A stretch of DNA of 64,000 bases, from the NCBI RefSeq assembly GCF_001941625.1, contig NZ_CP016076.1, positions 1,488,001 through 1,552,000 on the forward strand, read 5' to 3'. Origin of the DNA: Actinoalloteichus fjordicus (lineage in GTDB: Bacteria > Actinomycetota > Actinomycetes > Mycobacteriales > Pseudonocardiaceae). Each line of letters starts with the position of its first letter. Within the stretch, counting starts at the first letter, position 1. The translations under genes and the position numbers were made by a program. Below, one piece after another: positions 1 through 8,140 of this stretch. The notes under the pieces are model-generated. The model saw only the letters and a list, made by a program, of their open reading frames with translations, was not told the origin of the DNA and did not search any database.

Positions 1-170
1 GACGGCAGGTCGGCCACCAGGACGTCGTCGGCCTCGGCGATGGTCGCCGCCGGATCGTCCTCGGGCAGGACGATGCCGTGTTCGGCGAACAGCCGGCCCG
101 CCGCCGTGCTGACCGCGACCAGCATGGGCACGTCGCTCGCCAGCATCGGTCGCACGATCTCGTCGCTCAC
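1..170 (-). CDS. GNAT family N-acetyltransferase, N-terminal fragment (cut by window edge)
   Basis: Only the first 56 codons lie in the window; the rest continues beyond base 1. The GTG start at 170 follows a GGAG 8 bases upstream on the minus strand. The peptide opens with VSDEIVRPMLASDVPML, then AAGRLFAEHGI and ADDVLVADL. An RPM/RPA-x-x-D-hydrophobic opening followed by a small helix and an acidic strand is usual for GNAT acetyltransferases, which transfer acetyl from acetyl-CoA to an amine. The acetyl-CoA loop is not in view, so the substrate cannot be guessed and the family call is moderate. Confidence 0.6.
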   Translation of the reverse strand, partial: MSDEIVRPMLASDVPMLVAVSTAAGRLFAEHGIVLPEDDPAATIAEADDVLVADLP

Positions 171-495
171 TGCGCGGCTCCGTCCGGTGTGGTTCCGACG
201 GATGCGATGCCGTGCCGGGTGCCGCCCCGACATCGTCGTGGCCGAGGGGAGACGGGAGTGCGGTCCGGGCAGGCGGCCCGTTGCGGGCTGAGGATCACGC
301 GGTGAGTGTGGGAGCACCGCCGTGCGACGGCAACCGCTTTTTTCATCGAGACGAGAACGCCTCGTGTCCTGCGGCGCTGTCACGTGATCATGGTGACGTG
401 GTAATAACGGGGTGTGACCATCGGTGAGGCCCCGCCCCTGGGTATGAGGGGTCATCGCATTCTGGACCGGACTGGGGCTGCGGGTGGCGGGATCG
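171..495. other. Intergenic region between divergent genes
   Basis: No gene is seen. The stretch holds the promoters of the GNAT gene (minus) and the TPR gene (plus). It contains an inverted pair GTCAC (379-383) / GTGAC (393-397) followed by TGGTAATAACGG, where TAATAA could be a -10 element for the plus strand. The function of the pair is unknown. Confidence 0.4.
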
Positions 496-1782
496 ATGTC
501 TGACGTGGACGCGGACGCGACCGTTCGCCGTGCCGCCGTTCTCAGCGAGGCGGGCAGACACACGGCCGCGATTCGACTACTGCGGCCGGTGGTCGCGGCC
601 GCTCCCAACCACGCGTCGGCCCTGTGTCAACTCTCGGCGGCCTGCCTGCATTCGGGGAATGCCGATGAGGCCGAGCAGTTCGCGCGGCGTGCCTCGGTGG
701 TCGACCCGACCCACCACTGGCCGCATCTGCTGGGCTCCCTCGCGCTCTGCGATCTCGGCAGGCACGCGGAGGCCGCCGAGGCCGCCCGCAAGGCCGTCCG
801 GCGCGAGCCCTCGCAGTGGCGGTGTCACGTGGCGTTGGCCGAGGCGCTGATCTGGGGCGGGGATCGGGGCCTGTACGAGCAGGCGGCGACCTCGGCCGCG
901 CGGGCGGTGGATCTCGCCCCGGAAGAGCCCAGGACGCACGAGGTGCTCGGCGACGCCCTGCTGCGAGGCGGCGACCGGCCCGGTGCCGCCGCGGCCTATC
1001 GGCGCGCCCTCGGCTTTCCGCTCGATCCCGATCAGCAGGCCGACATCGAGGCGAACCTCCGGATCGCCGAGGAGCGTCGCGGGCCTGCGGGACGCGGCGG
1101 CGGTCCGCGCCGGGGCGCGAAACCGGTGGGCAGGCGGCCCGCTCGGGACGACGCTGCGACGAGCACCGCCGCCGAGCCGCCCGCCGATGCGGCCGACGGC
1201 GGCACCGGCTGGCGGCGTGTGCTCTCGACCCTGCGCGGCGACCGTCGCGATCAGGACCGGCAGGCGGCGGACGGACCGTCGAGCGGCGGGACGGCCGCCG
1301 GTCCTCGGGATGGGGCGACCCGTGGCGAGGCAGGCCGAACCGCGCCGGGCCGGACAGGACCCGCCGCGTCCCCCTCGTCGACTCGACCGGCACGACCGAC
1401 TCGGACGGCGGGCGTGCCGACCCTGCTGCGGCGGGTCTGGCTGGTCCAAGGGCTCGGCACGCTGGCGCTGATGATCCAGTCCAGCCCGGATTCGAGCCGG
1501 TTCGACGGGGTGCTCGGACTCCTGCTCGCGGGGGCGATCGTCGTCGTGGCCTGGCCGATCGTGCTGGACGGACGCGCGGCGGCGTCCTCGTCGCGGGTCA
1601 TGGTGCGGGACGCGCGCGTCCTGCTCGTCGGGACGCCGTTGGCGGCGGGCCTGCTGCTGCTCCTCTGGTGGGCGGTGTCGGTGTTGATCAGTCCTGGCAC
1701 GCTGTCGCCGCTGAGCCTGGCGATGGGGTGCACCGCCCTGGGCGCGATCCTCAGCCTGCTCACCGGGATTCGGCGGCGCTGA
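496..1782 (+). CDS. TPR-repeat protein with C-terminal membrane segments
   Basis: The N-terminal 200 residues are tandem tetratricopeptide-like helices (for example ASALCQLSAACLHSGNADEAEQFARRA and GDALLRGGDRPGAAAAYRRAL), a fold that binds other proteins. Residues 200-310 are a Pro/Arg/Gly/Thr-rich disordered linker. The last 110 residues carry about four hydrophobic segments (VLGLLLAGAIVVVAW, LAAGLLLLLWWAVSVL and others), so the TPR part is probably tethered to the membrane. The ATG at 496 has GCGGGA just upstream; an in-frame GTG at 484 is the alternative. Specific function unknown; TPR architecture fairly sure. Confidence 0.75.
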   Translation: MSDVDADATVRRAAVLSEAGRHTAAIRLLRPVVAAAPNHASALCQLSAACLHSGNADEAEQFARRASVVDPTHHWPHLLGSLALCDLGRHAEAAEAARKAVRREPSQWRCHVALAEALIWGGDRGLYEQAATSAARAVDLAPEEPRTHEVLGDALLRGGDRPGAAAAYRRALGFPLDPDQQADIEANLRIAEERRGPAGRGGGPRRGAKPVGRRPARDDAATSTAAEPPADAADGGTGWRRVLSTLRGDRRDQDRQAADGPSSGGTAAGPRDGATRGEAGRTAPGRTGPAASPSSTRPARPTRTAGVPTLLRRVWLVQGLGTLALMIQSSPDSSRFDGVLGLLLAGAIVVVAWPIVLDGRAAASSSRVMVRDARVLLVGTPLAAGLLLLLWWAVSVLISPGTLSPLSLAMGCTALGAILSLLTGIRRR

Positions 1783-2174
1783 TCGGGGGTGGTCCGACGC
1801 GGCGGGTCCTGGCGGCTGCGGCGAGTGCCGACGACGATGCCGATCGGTACTGGCTAGCCTGCTGCCTGCGCGTCGAACGCCGACGTCGACCGCCGCGCAC
1901 ACTCGGTGGTCCGACGCAGGGACGGCCCGGCGCCTCGGCCGGGGATCACGCCGCCCTGACCTGCGATCACGTTCGCCCGCGTCGACGCAGGAACGCTGCC
2001 GCAGGATGCCGTCCAAGCCGGGGCTTCAGCGACGTCGGCCGCGAGCAGCAGCGATCCTCGGCGCCGCTGGGTCGTCGGCCTGCTGCCTGCCCGGCCTGCT
2101 GCGGCGGCGGCCATCACCTCGTCGACGCGGCCGTCGCCGAGGAGCGCGCCCGTGAGCCCACGCCGGACGAGAGA
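1783..2174. other. Intergenic region, no gene seen
   Basis: This stretch lies between the convergent TPR and LVIVD genes. The long open frames crossing it continue the wrong frames of the flanking genes and look like composition artefacts. Nothing is recognised except the hairpin that begins at 2175. Confidence 0.4.
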
Positions 2175-2216
2175 CGGCGTGGCCTCGACCCGAGCCCTCG
2201 GGTCGAGGCCACGCCG
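2175..2216 (-). terminator. Very strong 20-bp hairpin terminator of the LVIVD gene
   Basis: Bases 2175-2194 are perfectly complementary to 2197-2216, with only two bases between the arms. The hairpin begins 11 bases beyond the minus-strand stop at 2227. The minus-strand continuation reads TCTCTCGT, not a clean U-tract, which is common for actinomycete terminators. Confidence 0.8.
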
Positions 2217-2226
2217 CCGGGCGGAC

Positions 2227-3708
2227 TCAGCGCCGGTAGCTCGGCTGGGTCTGCGGGTTGAACTCGTCGTAGCGGACCCGCTTGGCGTCGTTGAGCCTGC
2301 GGTCCTTGACCTCCAGCACGTCCAGTCCCATCTGGATGTCGCTGGAGTAGATGTAGCCGTTGTAGTAGTACGCCGACCAGGAGCCCGCCGTCCGGAGGGT
2401 CTCCGGGTCGAAGGCCTCGCGGTCGAAGTAGCCGATCTCCTCCGGGTTGGCCGAGTCGGTGAAGTCCCACACGGAGACCCCGCCCTGGTACCAGGCCTGC
2501 ACCATGTAGTCGCCGTTGCGCGTCGGGATCAGCGAGCCGTTGTGCGCCACGCAGTTCTCCGTCGCGCCCTGGTGCCGGGGGATCTTGTAGTAGCTGCGGA
2601 ACTCCAGGCTCAGATCGGTGCCGGACCCGGTGACGTCGTAGATGCCGTTCGCGCCGCGCGTCTCGCCGATCTCGGCGTTGCAGGTGGCGGCGCCGCCACC
2701 GCCCAGCTCGTCGGTGAACACGACCTTGGTGCCCTCGTTGTTGAACGTCGCCGAGTGCCAGAACGCGAAGTTGACGTCGTCGCGAACCTGCTCGATGACG
2801 ACGGGAGCCTCCCGATCGGAGATGTCGAGCAGGATGCCGTCACCCATGCAGGCGCCCGCCGCGAGGTCCTTCTCCGGGTAGGCGGTGATGTCGTGGCAGC
2901 CGGTGGTGGCGCGGGCTCCCTCGGGCGGGCCGGGGTTCCCGCCCTCCGGGAACAGCACGGGCTCGGCGACGACCTCGGTCGCCGACGGGTCGTCCAGCGG
3001 CACCTTCACGATGGAGATCTTGTCGTGGGGCGGGGCGCAGTTCGGGAAGTTCACCGACGGCGCGTACGAGGAGATGTACAGGTAGTCGGCGTCGCCCTCG
3101 TGGTCGGGGACCAGCGTGTGGGTGTGCGAACCGCAGTCGGTCGCCACGTCGGCGACGTACTTCGGCCGGGTCGGCTTGCTGATGTCGAAGACCCGGATGC
3201 CCTCCCAGGCGTCGGGGTTCGCTGCGTTGCTCGGCTCGCTGTCGCAGGTGTTGTTGCTGCGGGGATAGTCGACCGAGTAGTAGAGCAGGTCGCCGCTCAC
3301 CGACACGTCACCCTGGCCGCCGGGGCAGTAGACCTGGGTGGCGATCCTGGGCTTCCGGGGATTGCGGATGTCGTAGACGACGAAGCCGTCATAGTTCCCG
3401 ACGTATGCGTACCTGTCCTGGAAGGCGATGTCTGAGTTGAAGGCCGCCGTGTTGTCGAACGGCGGCTCCTTGGGCAGGGATGCCAGCCTGCGGATGTTGC
3501 TGCTGTGCGAGACGCCGTCGCCGGGGGCCTGCTCGATCTGCTCGGCCACGGCAGGCGTGGGCGGGCCGTCGGGCGAGGGGTCCTCGGTGGACTGTGCGGC
3601 GGCCCCGGGGACCGTCAGGACGGACGTCGCCAGTAGGGCGATCGCCCCGACGAGAACACCGGCTCTGCGTGCGTGGCGGCGGGAGTTTCTTCGTAGGACT
3701 GGTCTCAC
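2227..3708 (-). CDS. Secreted LVIVD-repeat (beta-propeller-like) protein
   Basis: The basic N-terminus and hydrophobic stretch (GVLVGAIALLATSVLTVPGAAAQ) form a Sec signal peptide ending near residue 40. The mature part has repeated units of the LVIVD type, such as YVGNYDGFVVYDIRNPRKPRI, IRVFDISKPTRPKYV and GVSVWDFTDSANPEEIGYF, which are thought to build an extracellular propeller. The GTG at 3708 is preferred because GAGGGAG lies 6 bases upstream; a longer GTG start at 3723 lacks one. It is divergent from a DUF305 lipoprotein, so both may act at the cell surface. Ligand unknown. Confidence 0.8.
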   Translation of the reverse strand: MRPVLRRNSRRHARRAGVLVGAIALLATSVLTVPGAAAQSTEDPSPDGPPTPAVAEQIEQAPGDGVSHSSNIRRLASLPKEPPFDNTAAFNSDIAFQDRYAYVGNYDGFVVYDIRNPRKPRIATQVYCPGGQGDVSVSGDLLYYSVDYPRSNNTCDSEPSNAANPDAWEGIRVFDISKPTRPKYVADVATDCGSHTHTLVPDHEGDADYLYISSYAPSVNFPNCAPPHDKISIVKVPLDDPSATEVVAEPVLFPEGGNPGPPEGARATTGCHDITAYPEKDLAAGACMGDGILLDISDREAPVVIEQVRDDVNFAFWHSATFNNEGTKVVFTDELGGGGAATCNAEIGETRGANGIYDVTGSGTDLSLEFRSYYKIPRHQGATENCVAHNGSLIPTRNGDYMVQAWYQGGVSVWDFTDSANPEEIGYFDREAFDPETLRTAGSWSAYYYNGYIYSSDIQMGLDVLEVKDRRLNDAKRVRYDEFNPQTQPSYRR

Positions 3709-3889
3709 CAGCTGCTCCCTCACTTGTGCTGCGCGTGGCCTGGAGAAAACATGGGTCCTTGCAGTATGGCCGTCACGGGATCGGTGGCAATAGTTACTCG
3801 GAGTCGGTTTTCAGGCTCTGGGACGCTGGCGGAGATCGCGACGGCCCGGAGTCGGGATCGGTGTCGAGATCGGTCGGAAGGGGTGAACA

Positions 3890-4624
3890 GTGCGTCTCTC
3901 ACACGTCCTGTCGCGACTGTCGGTGGCGGGGTTGATCGTCGTCGGCCTGACGGGCTGCACGGCCGATCCGCAGGCGGAGACGGCATCGACGGGCGACGGC
4001 GCGCCGGTGATCATGCCCGGCGCCCCCGGTGACGAGCCCCGAGACGCGTCCGATGCGGACCTGGCCGACGCAGGCGGGCAGCCTGCGGCCAACGCGGCCG
4101 ACGAGCATTTCGTGCGGATGATGATCCCGCACCACGAGCAGGCGGGAGAGCTGACCGCACTGGTGCCCGATCGCAGCGATCACGAGCAGCTGCGCAGCCT
4201 CGCAAGCCGGATCTCCGACGCCCAGGGTGCGGAGATCGGGGCGCTCGAGGGCTGGCTGGATCAGCAGGGCGACTCCGATGCTGCGGCGCATCCCACCTCG
4301 GACGGACACGAGGGACACGGGGACGGTCACGGCGGGTCCGCCGACGAGGCTGCCGACGGCGTCGACCCGGAGTCCTCGGACCATGCCGACATGCCGGGCA
4401 TGGCCACCGAGGAGGAGATCGCGGAACTGGCCGCGTCCGACGGCACCGCGTTCGACCGGCTGTTCTTCGAGCTGATGATCGTGCATCACGAGGGCGCGGT
4501 GACGATGGCCGAGGAGGTCCTCGCCGAGGGAGCGGACGTGCTGGTGGTCGCGATGGCCCAAGACGTCCTCGTCACGCAGGTCGACGAGATCGAGACGATG
4601 CGGCGGCTGCTGACCGAGTTGTAG
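3890..4624 (+). CDS. DUF305 lipoprotein, His-rich, likely metal handling
   Basis: The lipobox LTGC places the lipidated Cys at residue 23, so the protein should be anchored outside the membrane. Two DUF305 halves are visible: HFVRMMIPHHEQAGEL near residues 65-85 and FDRLFFELMIVHHEGAV near 195-215. Between them is a His/Asp-rich loop (HEGHGDGHGG). DUF305 proteins form a ferritin-like helical bundle and are often found near copper genes; the paired HH motifs suggest metal binding (inference). The GTG start has GGAAGGGG six bases upstream. A second DUF305 gene lies at 52269-53156. Confidence 0.88.
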   Translation: MRLSHVLSRLSVAGLIVVGLTGCTADPQAETASTGDGAPVIMPGAPGDEPRDASDADLADAGGQPAANAADEHFVRMMIPHHEQAGELTALVPDRSDHEQLRSLASRISDAQGAEIGALEGWLDQQGDSDAAAHPTSDGHEGHGDGHGGSADEAADGVDPESSDHADMPGMATEEEIAELAASDGTAFDRLFFELMIVHHEGAVTMAEEVLAEGADVLVVAMAQDVLVTQVDEIETMRRLLTEL

Positions 4625-4634
4625 CAGGCCGCAG

Positions 4635-4659
4635 GGCGGGGCGACCAGATCGCCCCGCC
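4635..4659 (+). terminator. Hairpin terminator after the DUF305 lipoprotein gene
   Basis: GGCGGGGCGA (4635-4644) pairs perfectly with TCGCCCCGCC (4650-4659) around a 5-base loop, 10 bases after the stop codon. There is no T-tract. Confidence 0.75.
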
Positions 4660-4672
4660 ATCCCCGACGCTC

Positions 4673-4712
4673 GCCGGATGCCGGATGCCGGATGCCGGAT
4701 GCCGGATGCCGG
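4673..4712. repeat. Heptamer tandem repeat, five copies of GCCGGAT
   Basis: GCCGGAT is repeated exactly five times (4673-4707), followed by a partial GCCGG. It lies between the hairpin and the importer promoter, outside any gene. It is too short and regular to be CRISPR; a slippage-prone microsatellite is the simplest reading. Confidence 0.9.
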
Positions 4713-4860
4713 TCCGTCGTCGCGCGCCGCAGGGCAGTCCGCCGCGTCGGTCGCCCCCGCAGCACGCCCCGTCGAGCGTCGCCGCACCACGGGCTCCCGC
4801 CCCCGGACCACGTCGCGCCCGGAACAGATCACGGATCGAATTCGACGACCTCCTCGACTC

Positions 4861-4903
4861 TTGACAGTGATCCCCCGATGCATGACTGTGAGAGCGCTCT
4901 CAC
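4861..4903 (+). promoter_or_regulatory. Importer promoter with LacI/CebR-type operator
   Basis: TTGACA (4861-4866) is a consensus -35 box. A perfect 16-base palindrome, GTGAGAGCGCTCTCAC (4888-4903), sits where the -10/start-point would be (GACTGT at 4884-4889 is the best -10). Its centre, GAGCGCTC, is the core recognised by LacI-family sugar regulators such as streptomycete CebR. This predicts repression relieved by a cello-oligosaccharide. No LacI-family gene is in this window. Confidence 0.8.
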
Positions 4904-4940
4904 CCCTGGGTGAGCGGTCACACACGTCAAGGAGGACGTC

Positions 4941-6218
4941 ATGGGAGGCATTCGACCGGCTCGGGTCGCGGCGACGGCGTTGACCGCTGCGGCGGCGACC
5001 CTGCTCGCGGGCTGCGGCGGAGGTCAGGCAGCGGGTGACGCGGACACGATCGTCGTCGCGACGTTCGGGGACTTCGGCTACGACGCGCTCCAGGCCGACT
5101 TCGCCGAGGCGTTCCCCGACATCACGCTGGAGACGAGGGTGTCCGAGTTCGACGCCCACCACCAGCAGCTGCAGACCCAGCTCGCGGGCGGTCGCGGTGC
5201 GGCGGACATCGTCGCCATCGAGGAGGGCTGGATCCCCCAGTACCGGGAGTCCCATGAGCTGTTCGTCGAACTCGGCGCGCTCGGCGCCTCCGACATCCAG
5301 GACCGCTGGGCCGAGTGGAAGTGGGAGCAGGGCGTCGCCGACGGCGGCGAGTTCGTGCTGGGACTCGGCACCGACGCAGGCCCGCTCGCGATGTGTTATC
5401 GCACCGACCTGTTCGAGGCGGCAGGCCTGCCGACCGACCGCGACGAGGTCTCCGCGCTCTGGCCGACCTGGGCGGACTTCGCCTCGGTCGCCGACGACTT
5501 CAGCGCGGCGACCCCCGACGTCGCCTTCGCCGACTCGGCAGAGAACGTCTACGGCAGCATGATCAACCAGGCGCCGGAGGGCTACTTCGCCGCCGCCGAC
5601 GACAGCTACATCGCCGATGAGAACCCCGTGATCCGCGACGCCTTCGCCCTGGCGGGCAGCCTGGCCGAGGACGGTCAGACCGCGCAGATCAAGCCGTTCA
5701 CCCAGGAGTGGAACGTCGGCCTGGCGCAGGGCGGCTTCGCGACGATGGCGTGCCCGGCCTGGATGCTCGCCCAGATCGAGAGCGCGGCGGGCGAGCAGAA
5801 CGCCGGAGTCTGGGACATCGCCTCGGTGCCCGGCGGCGGCGGCAACTGGGGCGGCTCGATCCTGACCATCCCGGCGCAGGGCGAGAACACCGAGCTGGCC
5901 TACCGGGTCGCCGAGTGGCTGACGGCCCCCGAGCAGCAGAAGACGCTGTTCCTGGAGAAGGGCATCCTGCCCAGCCAGCCCGAGGTCTACCACGACCCCG
6001 AGGTGCTCGGCGACGTGAACGAGTACTTCAACGAGGCCCCGGTCGGCGAGATCTTCGCGTCCTCCGCCGACAGCCTCCAGCCCAACTACCGGGGCACCCA
6101 GGACTTCTCGGTGCGCAGCCGATTCCAGGAGGCGCTCGGCCGGGTCGAGGAAGGCGTGCAGAGCGCCGACGAGGCCTTCGCCGACGCGGTGGAGCAGTCC
6201 GAGCGAGACCTGGGCTGA
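4941..6218 (+). CDS. Extracellular sugar-binding lipoprotein of ABC importer (CebE-like)
   Basis: This is the solute-binding component of a carbohydrate ABC importer. The signal peptide ends in the lipobox LLAGC (Cys 25). The mature part has the family 1 pattern: TIVVATFGDFGYDALQADF at the start, ADIVAIEEGWIPQY near residue 90, a middle segment MACPAWMLAQIESA, and a C-terminal region with REWL-type helices. The length of 425 residues is normal. AAGGAGG precedes the ATG. It is followed by two permeases and a GH1 glucosidase, so cellobiose or a cello-oligosaccharide is the likely substrate (inference from context). The ATPase, often a shared MsiK, is not encoded here. Confidence 0.88.
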   Translation: MGGIRPARVAATALTAAAATLLAGCGGGQAAGDADTIVVATFGDFGYDALQADFAEAFPDITLETRVSEFDAHHQQLQTQLAGGRGAADIVAIEEGWIPQYRESHELFVELGALGASDIQDRWAEWKWEQGVADGGEFVLGLGTDAGPLAMCYRTDLFEAAGLPTDRDEVSALWPTWADFASVADDFSAATPDVAFADSAENVYGSMINQAPEGYFAAADDSYIADENPVIRDAFALAGSLAEDGQTAQIKPFTQEWNVGLAQGGFATMACPAWMLAQIESAAGEQNAGVWDIASVPGGGGNWGGSILTIPAQGENTELAYRVAEWLTAPEQQKTLFLEKGILPSQPEVYHDPEVLGDVNEYFNEAPVGEIFASSADSLQPNYRGTQDFSVRSRFQEALGRVEEGVQSADEAFADAVEQSERDLG

Positions 6219-6251
6219 GACACCTCTCCAACACGCTGATCGGGAGAACTG

Positions 6252-7232
6252 ATGGTGGTTGCGTCGACCTCGCCGCCGGACACGCCGTCCCCGGCGGGCG
6301 GCGAGCCCGGCCGGGAGCGGGAGTCGTGGCGGACCCGGCTCGCCCGCTGGGACCTCAAGGGCACGCCGTACCTGTTGATCCTGCCCTTCTTCGCGGTGTT
6401 CCTCGGCTTCGGGCTGTTCCCGCTGCTCTACACCGGCTGGGTGTCGCTGCACGACTGGCACGTGGTCCTGGGTGATCAGGGCTTCGTCGGGTTCGGCAAC
6501 TTCACCCGGCTGCTCGCCGACCCGAACTTCTGGAACGCGCTGTTCAACACGCTGAGCATCTTCGTGATCTCCACGGTGCCGCAGCTGTTGGCCGCGCTCG
6601 GCCTGGCCGCGCTGCTGGATCGGCGCCTGCGGGGCCGGACTTTCTGGCGGGCCGGGGTCCTGCTGCCCAACGTGGTGTCGGTGGTGGCAGTAGCGCTGGT
6701 CTTCGCGCAGCTCTTCGGGCGCGATTACGGCGTGATCAACCACGTGCTCGGCTGGGTCGGCATCGAGCCGATCAACTGGCGCTCCGGCACCTGGGCCTCC
6801 CATCTGGCGATCAGCGTGATGGTCATGTGGCGGTGGACCGGCTACAACGCGTTGATCTACCTCGCCGCGATGCAGTCGGTCCCGCGCGAGCTGTACGAGC
6901 AGGCCGAGATCGACGGGGCGTCCCGGTGGCGGACCTTCTGGGCGATCACCGTGCCCAGCATCCGCCCCACGATCATCTTCACGGTGCTGGTGTCCACCAT
7001 CTACGGGCTGCAGCTCTTCGCCGAGCCGCAGCTCTTCGACCCGAAGGGGACGGCGGGCGTCGGCGGCAACTCCCGCGAGTTCCAGACGGTGACCATGTAC
7101 CTCTACGAGGAGGGCGTCCGACTGGGCGACGCGGGCTACGGCTCCACCATCGCTTGGGCGCTGTTCCTGATCGTGCTGGTCTTCGCAGTGTTCAACTACC
7201 GACTGAGTCGACGCATCGCGTCCAAGGACTGA
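6252..7232 (+). CDS. Sugar ABC transporter permease, MalF/CebF type
   Basis: This inner-membrane subunit has six hydrophobic segments, beginning with YLLILPFFAVFLGFGLFPLLY and ending with TIAWALFLIVLVFAVFNY. The EAA loop that docks the ATPase reads YEQAEIDGASRWRTFWAITV around residues 215-235. It starts 33 bases after the binding-protein stop, with GGGAGA upstream of the ATG, in the same operon. Its 326 residues fit the family. It pairs with the next gene to form the translocation pore. Confidence 0.9.
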   Translation: MVVASTSPPDTPSPAGGEPGRERESWRTRLARWDLKGTPYLLILPFFAVFLGFGLFPLLYTGWVSLHDWHVVLGDQGFVGFGNFTRLLADPNFWNALFNTLSIFVISTVPQLLAALGLAALLDRRLRGRTFWRAGVLLPNVVSVVAVALVFAQLFGRDYGVINHVLGWVGIEPINWRSGTWASHLAISVMVMWRWTGYNALIYLAAMQSVPRELYEQAEIDGASRWRTFWAITVPSIRPTIIFTVLVSTIYGLQLFAEPQLFDPKGTAGVGGNSREFQTVTMYLYEEGVRLGDAGYGSTIAWALFLIVLVFAVFNYRLSRRIASKD

Positions 7233-7244
7233 AGGGGCGTGACG

Positions 7245-8132
7245 ATGTCGACGATGACCCCCACCCCGCCCGTACGCCGTGCGCGGCCGCGCCCCGGGGA
7301 CTCTCGGCGGCGCAGCGGCAGGCCGGGCCTGCTCGTCTACGGCGTGCTGTCCGCCGTGGCGGTGGCCTCGATTTTCCCGTTGTACTGGTCGTTCGTCGTG
7401 GCGAGCCGGGACAACAGCGCGGTCGCCCAGGCCGCGCCGCCGATGCTGCCGGGCGGCAACCTGCTGGCGAACATCAGCCGGGTCTTCGACACGGTGGACT
7501 TCTGGCTGGCGATTCAGAACTCGCTGATCGTGGCGACCACGGTCGCGGCGTCGAACGTGTTCCTGTCCGCGTTGGCGGGCTTCGCCTTCGCCCGGCTGCG
7601 CTTCCCCGGCAGCCGCTGGCTGTTCGTGCTCGTCGTCGGAACGATGATGGTGCCCACGCAGCTGGGCATCATCCCGCTGTACATGCTGATGAGCGAGCTG
7701 GGCTGGTACGGCAGGCTCGAAGCGGTGATCGTCCCGGCGCTGGTCAGCGCTTTCGGTGTCTTCTGGATGCGCCAGGCCTGCGAGGAGACCGTGCCGTACG
7801 AGCTGATCGAGGCGGCCAGGGTCGACGGCTGCTCGGTGCTGCGGACCTTCTGGACGGTGGCGCTGCCCGCCGTGCGTCCGCAGGCCGCCGTGCTGGCGAT
7901 GTTGACGTTCATGACGGCCTGGAACGACTTCTTCTGGCCGCTGGTCGTGCTCGATCCGAACGAGAGTCCGACGGTGCAGATCGTGCTGTCCAATCTGGCC
8001 AGCGGGTACTTCACCGACTATTCGCTGATGCTGACCGGGGCGACGCTGGGCGTCCTCCCGGTCGTCGTGCTGTTCATCCTGCTGGCCCGCTACATCGTCG
8101 GCGGAGTCATGCAAGGCGCTGTGAAGGGATGA
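7245..8132 (+). CDS. Sugar ABC transporter permease, MalG/CebG type
   Basis: The second pore subunit has six membrane segments starting with LLVYGVLSAVAVASIFPLYW and an EAA loop, YELIEAARVDGCSVLRTFW. Opening residues rich in Pro/Arg are cytoplasmic. The ATG at 7245 is chosen because AAGGGG lies 7 bases upstream; a GTG at 7239 would sit directly on that site. The gap to the previous gene is 12 bases, so translation is probably coupled. Confidence 0.9.
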   Translation: MSTMTPTPPVRRARPRPGDSRRRSGRPGLLVYGVLSAVAVASIFPLYWSFVVASRDNSAVAQAAPPMLPGGNLLANISRVFDTVDFWLAIQNSLIVATTVAASNVFLSALAGFAFARLRFPGSRWLFVLVVGTMMVPTQLGIIPLYMLMSELGWYGRLEAVIVPALVSAFGVFWMRQACEETVPYELIEAARVDGCSVLRTFWTVALPAVRPQAAVLAMLTFMTAWNDFFWPLVVLDPNESPTVQIVLSNLASGYFTDYSLMLTGATLGVLPVVVLFILLARYIVGGVMQGAVKG

Positions 8133-8140
8133 GGAAGAAC

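Noticed and set aside
4572-8114. Open minus-strand frame of 1180 codons
   Set aside because: It lies opposite the importer operon, is rich in Arg/His/Gly/Gln with no motif or RBS, and mirrors codon use of the real genes.
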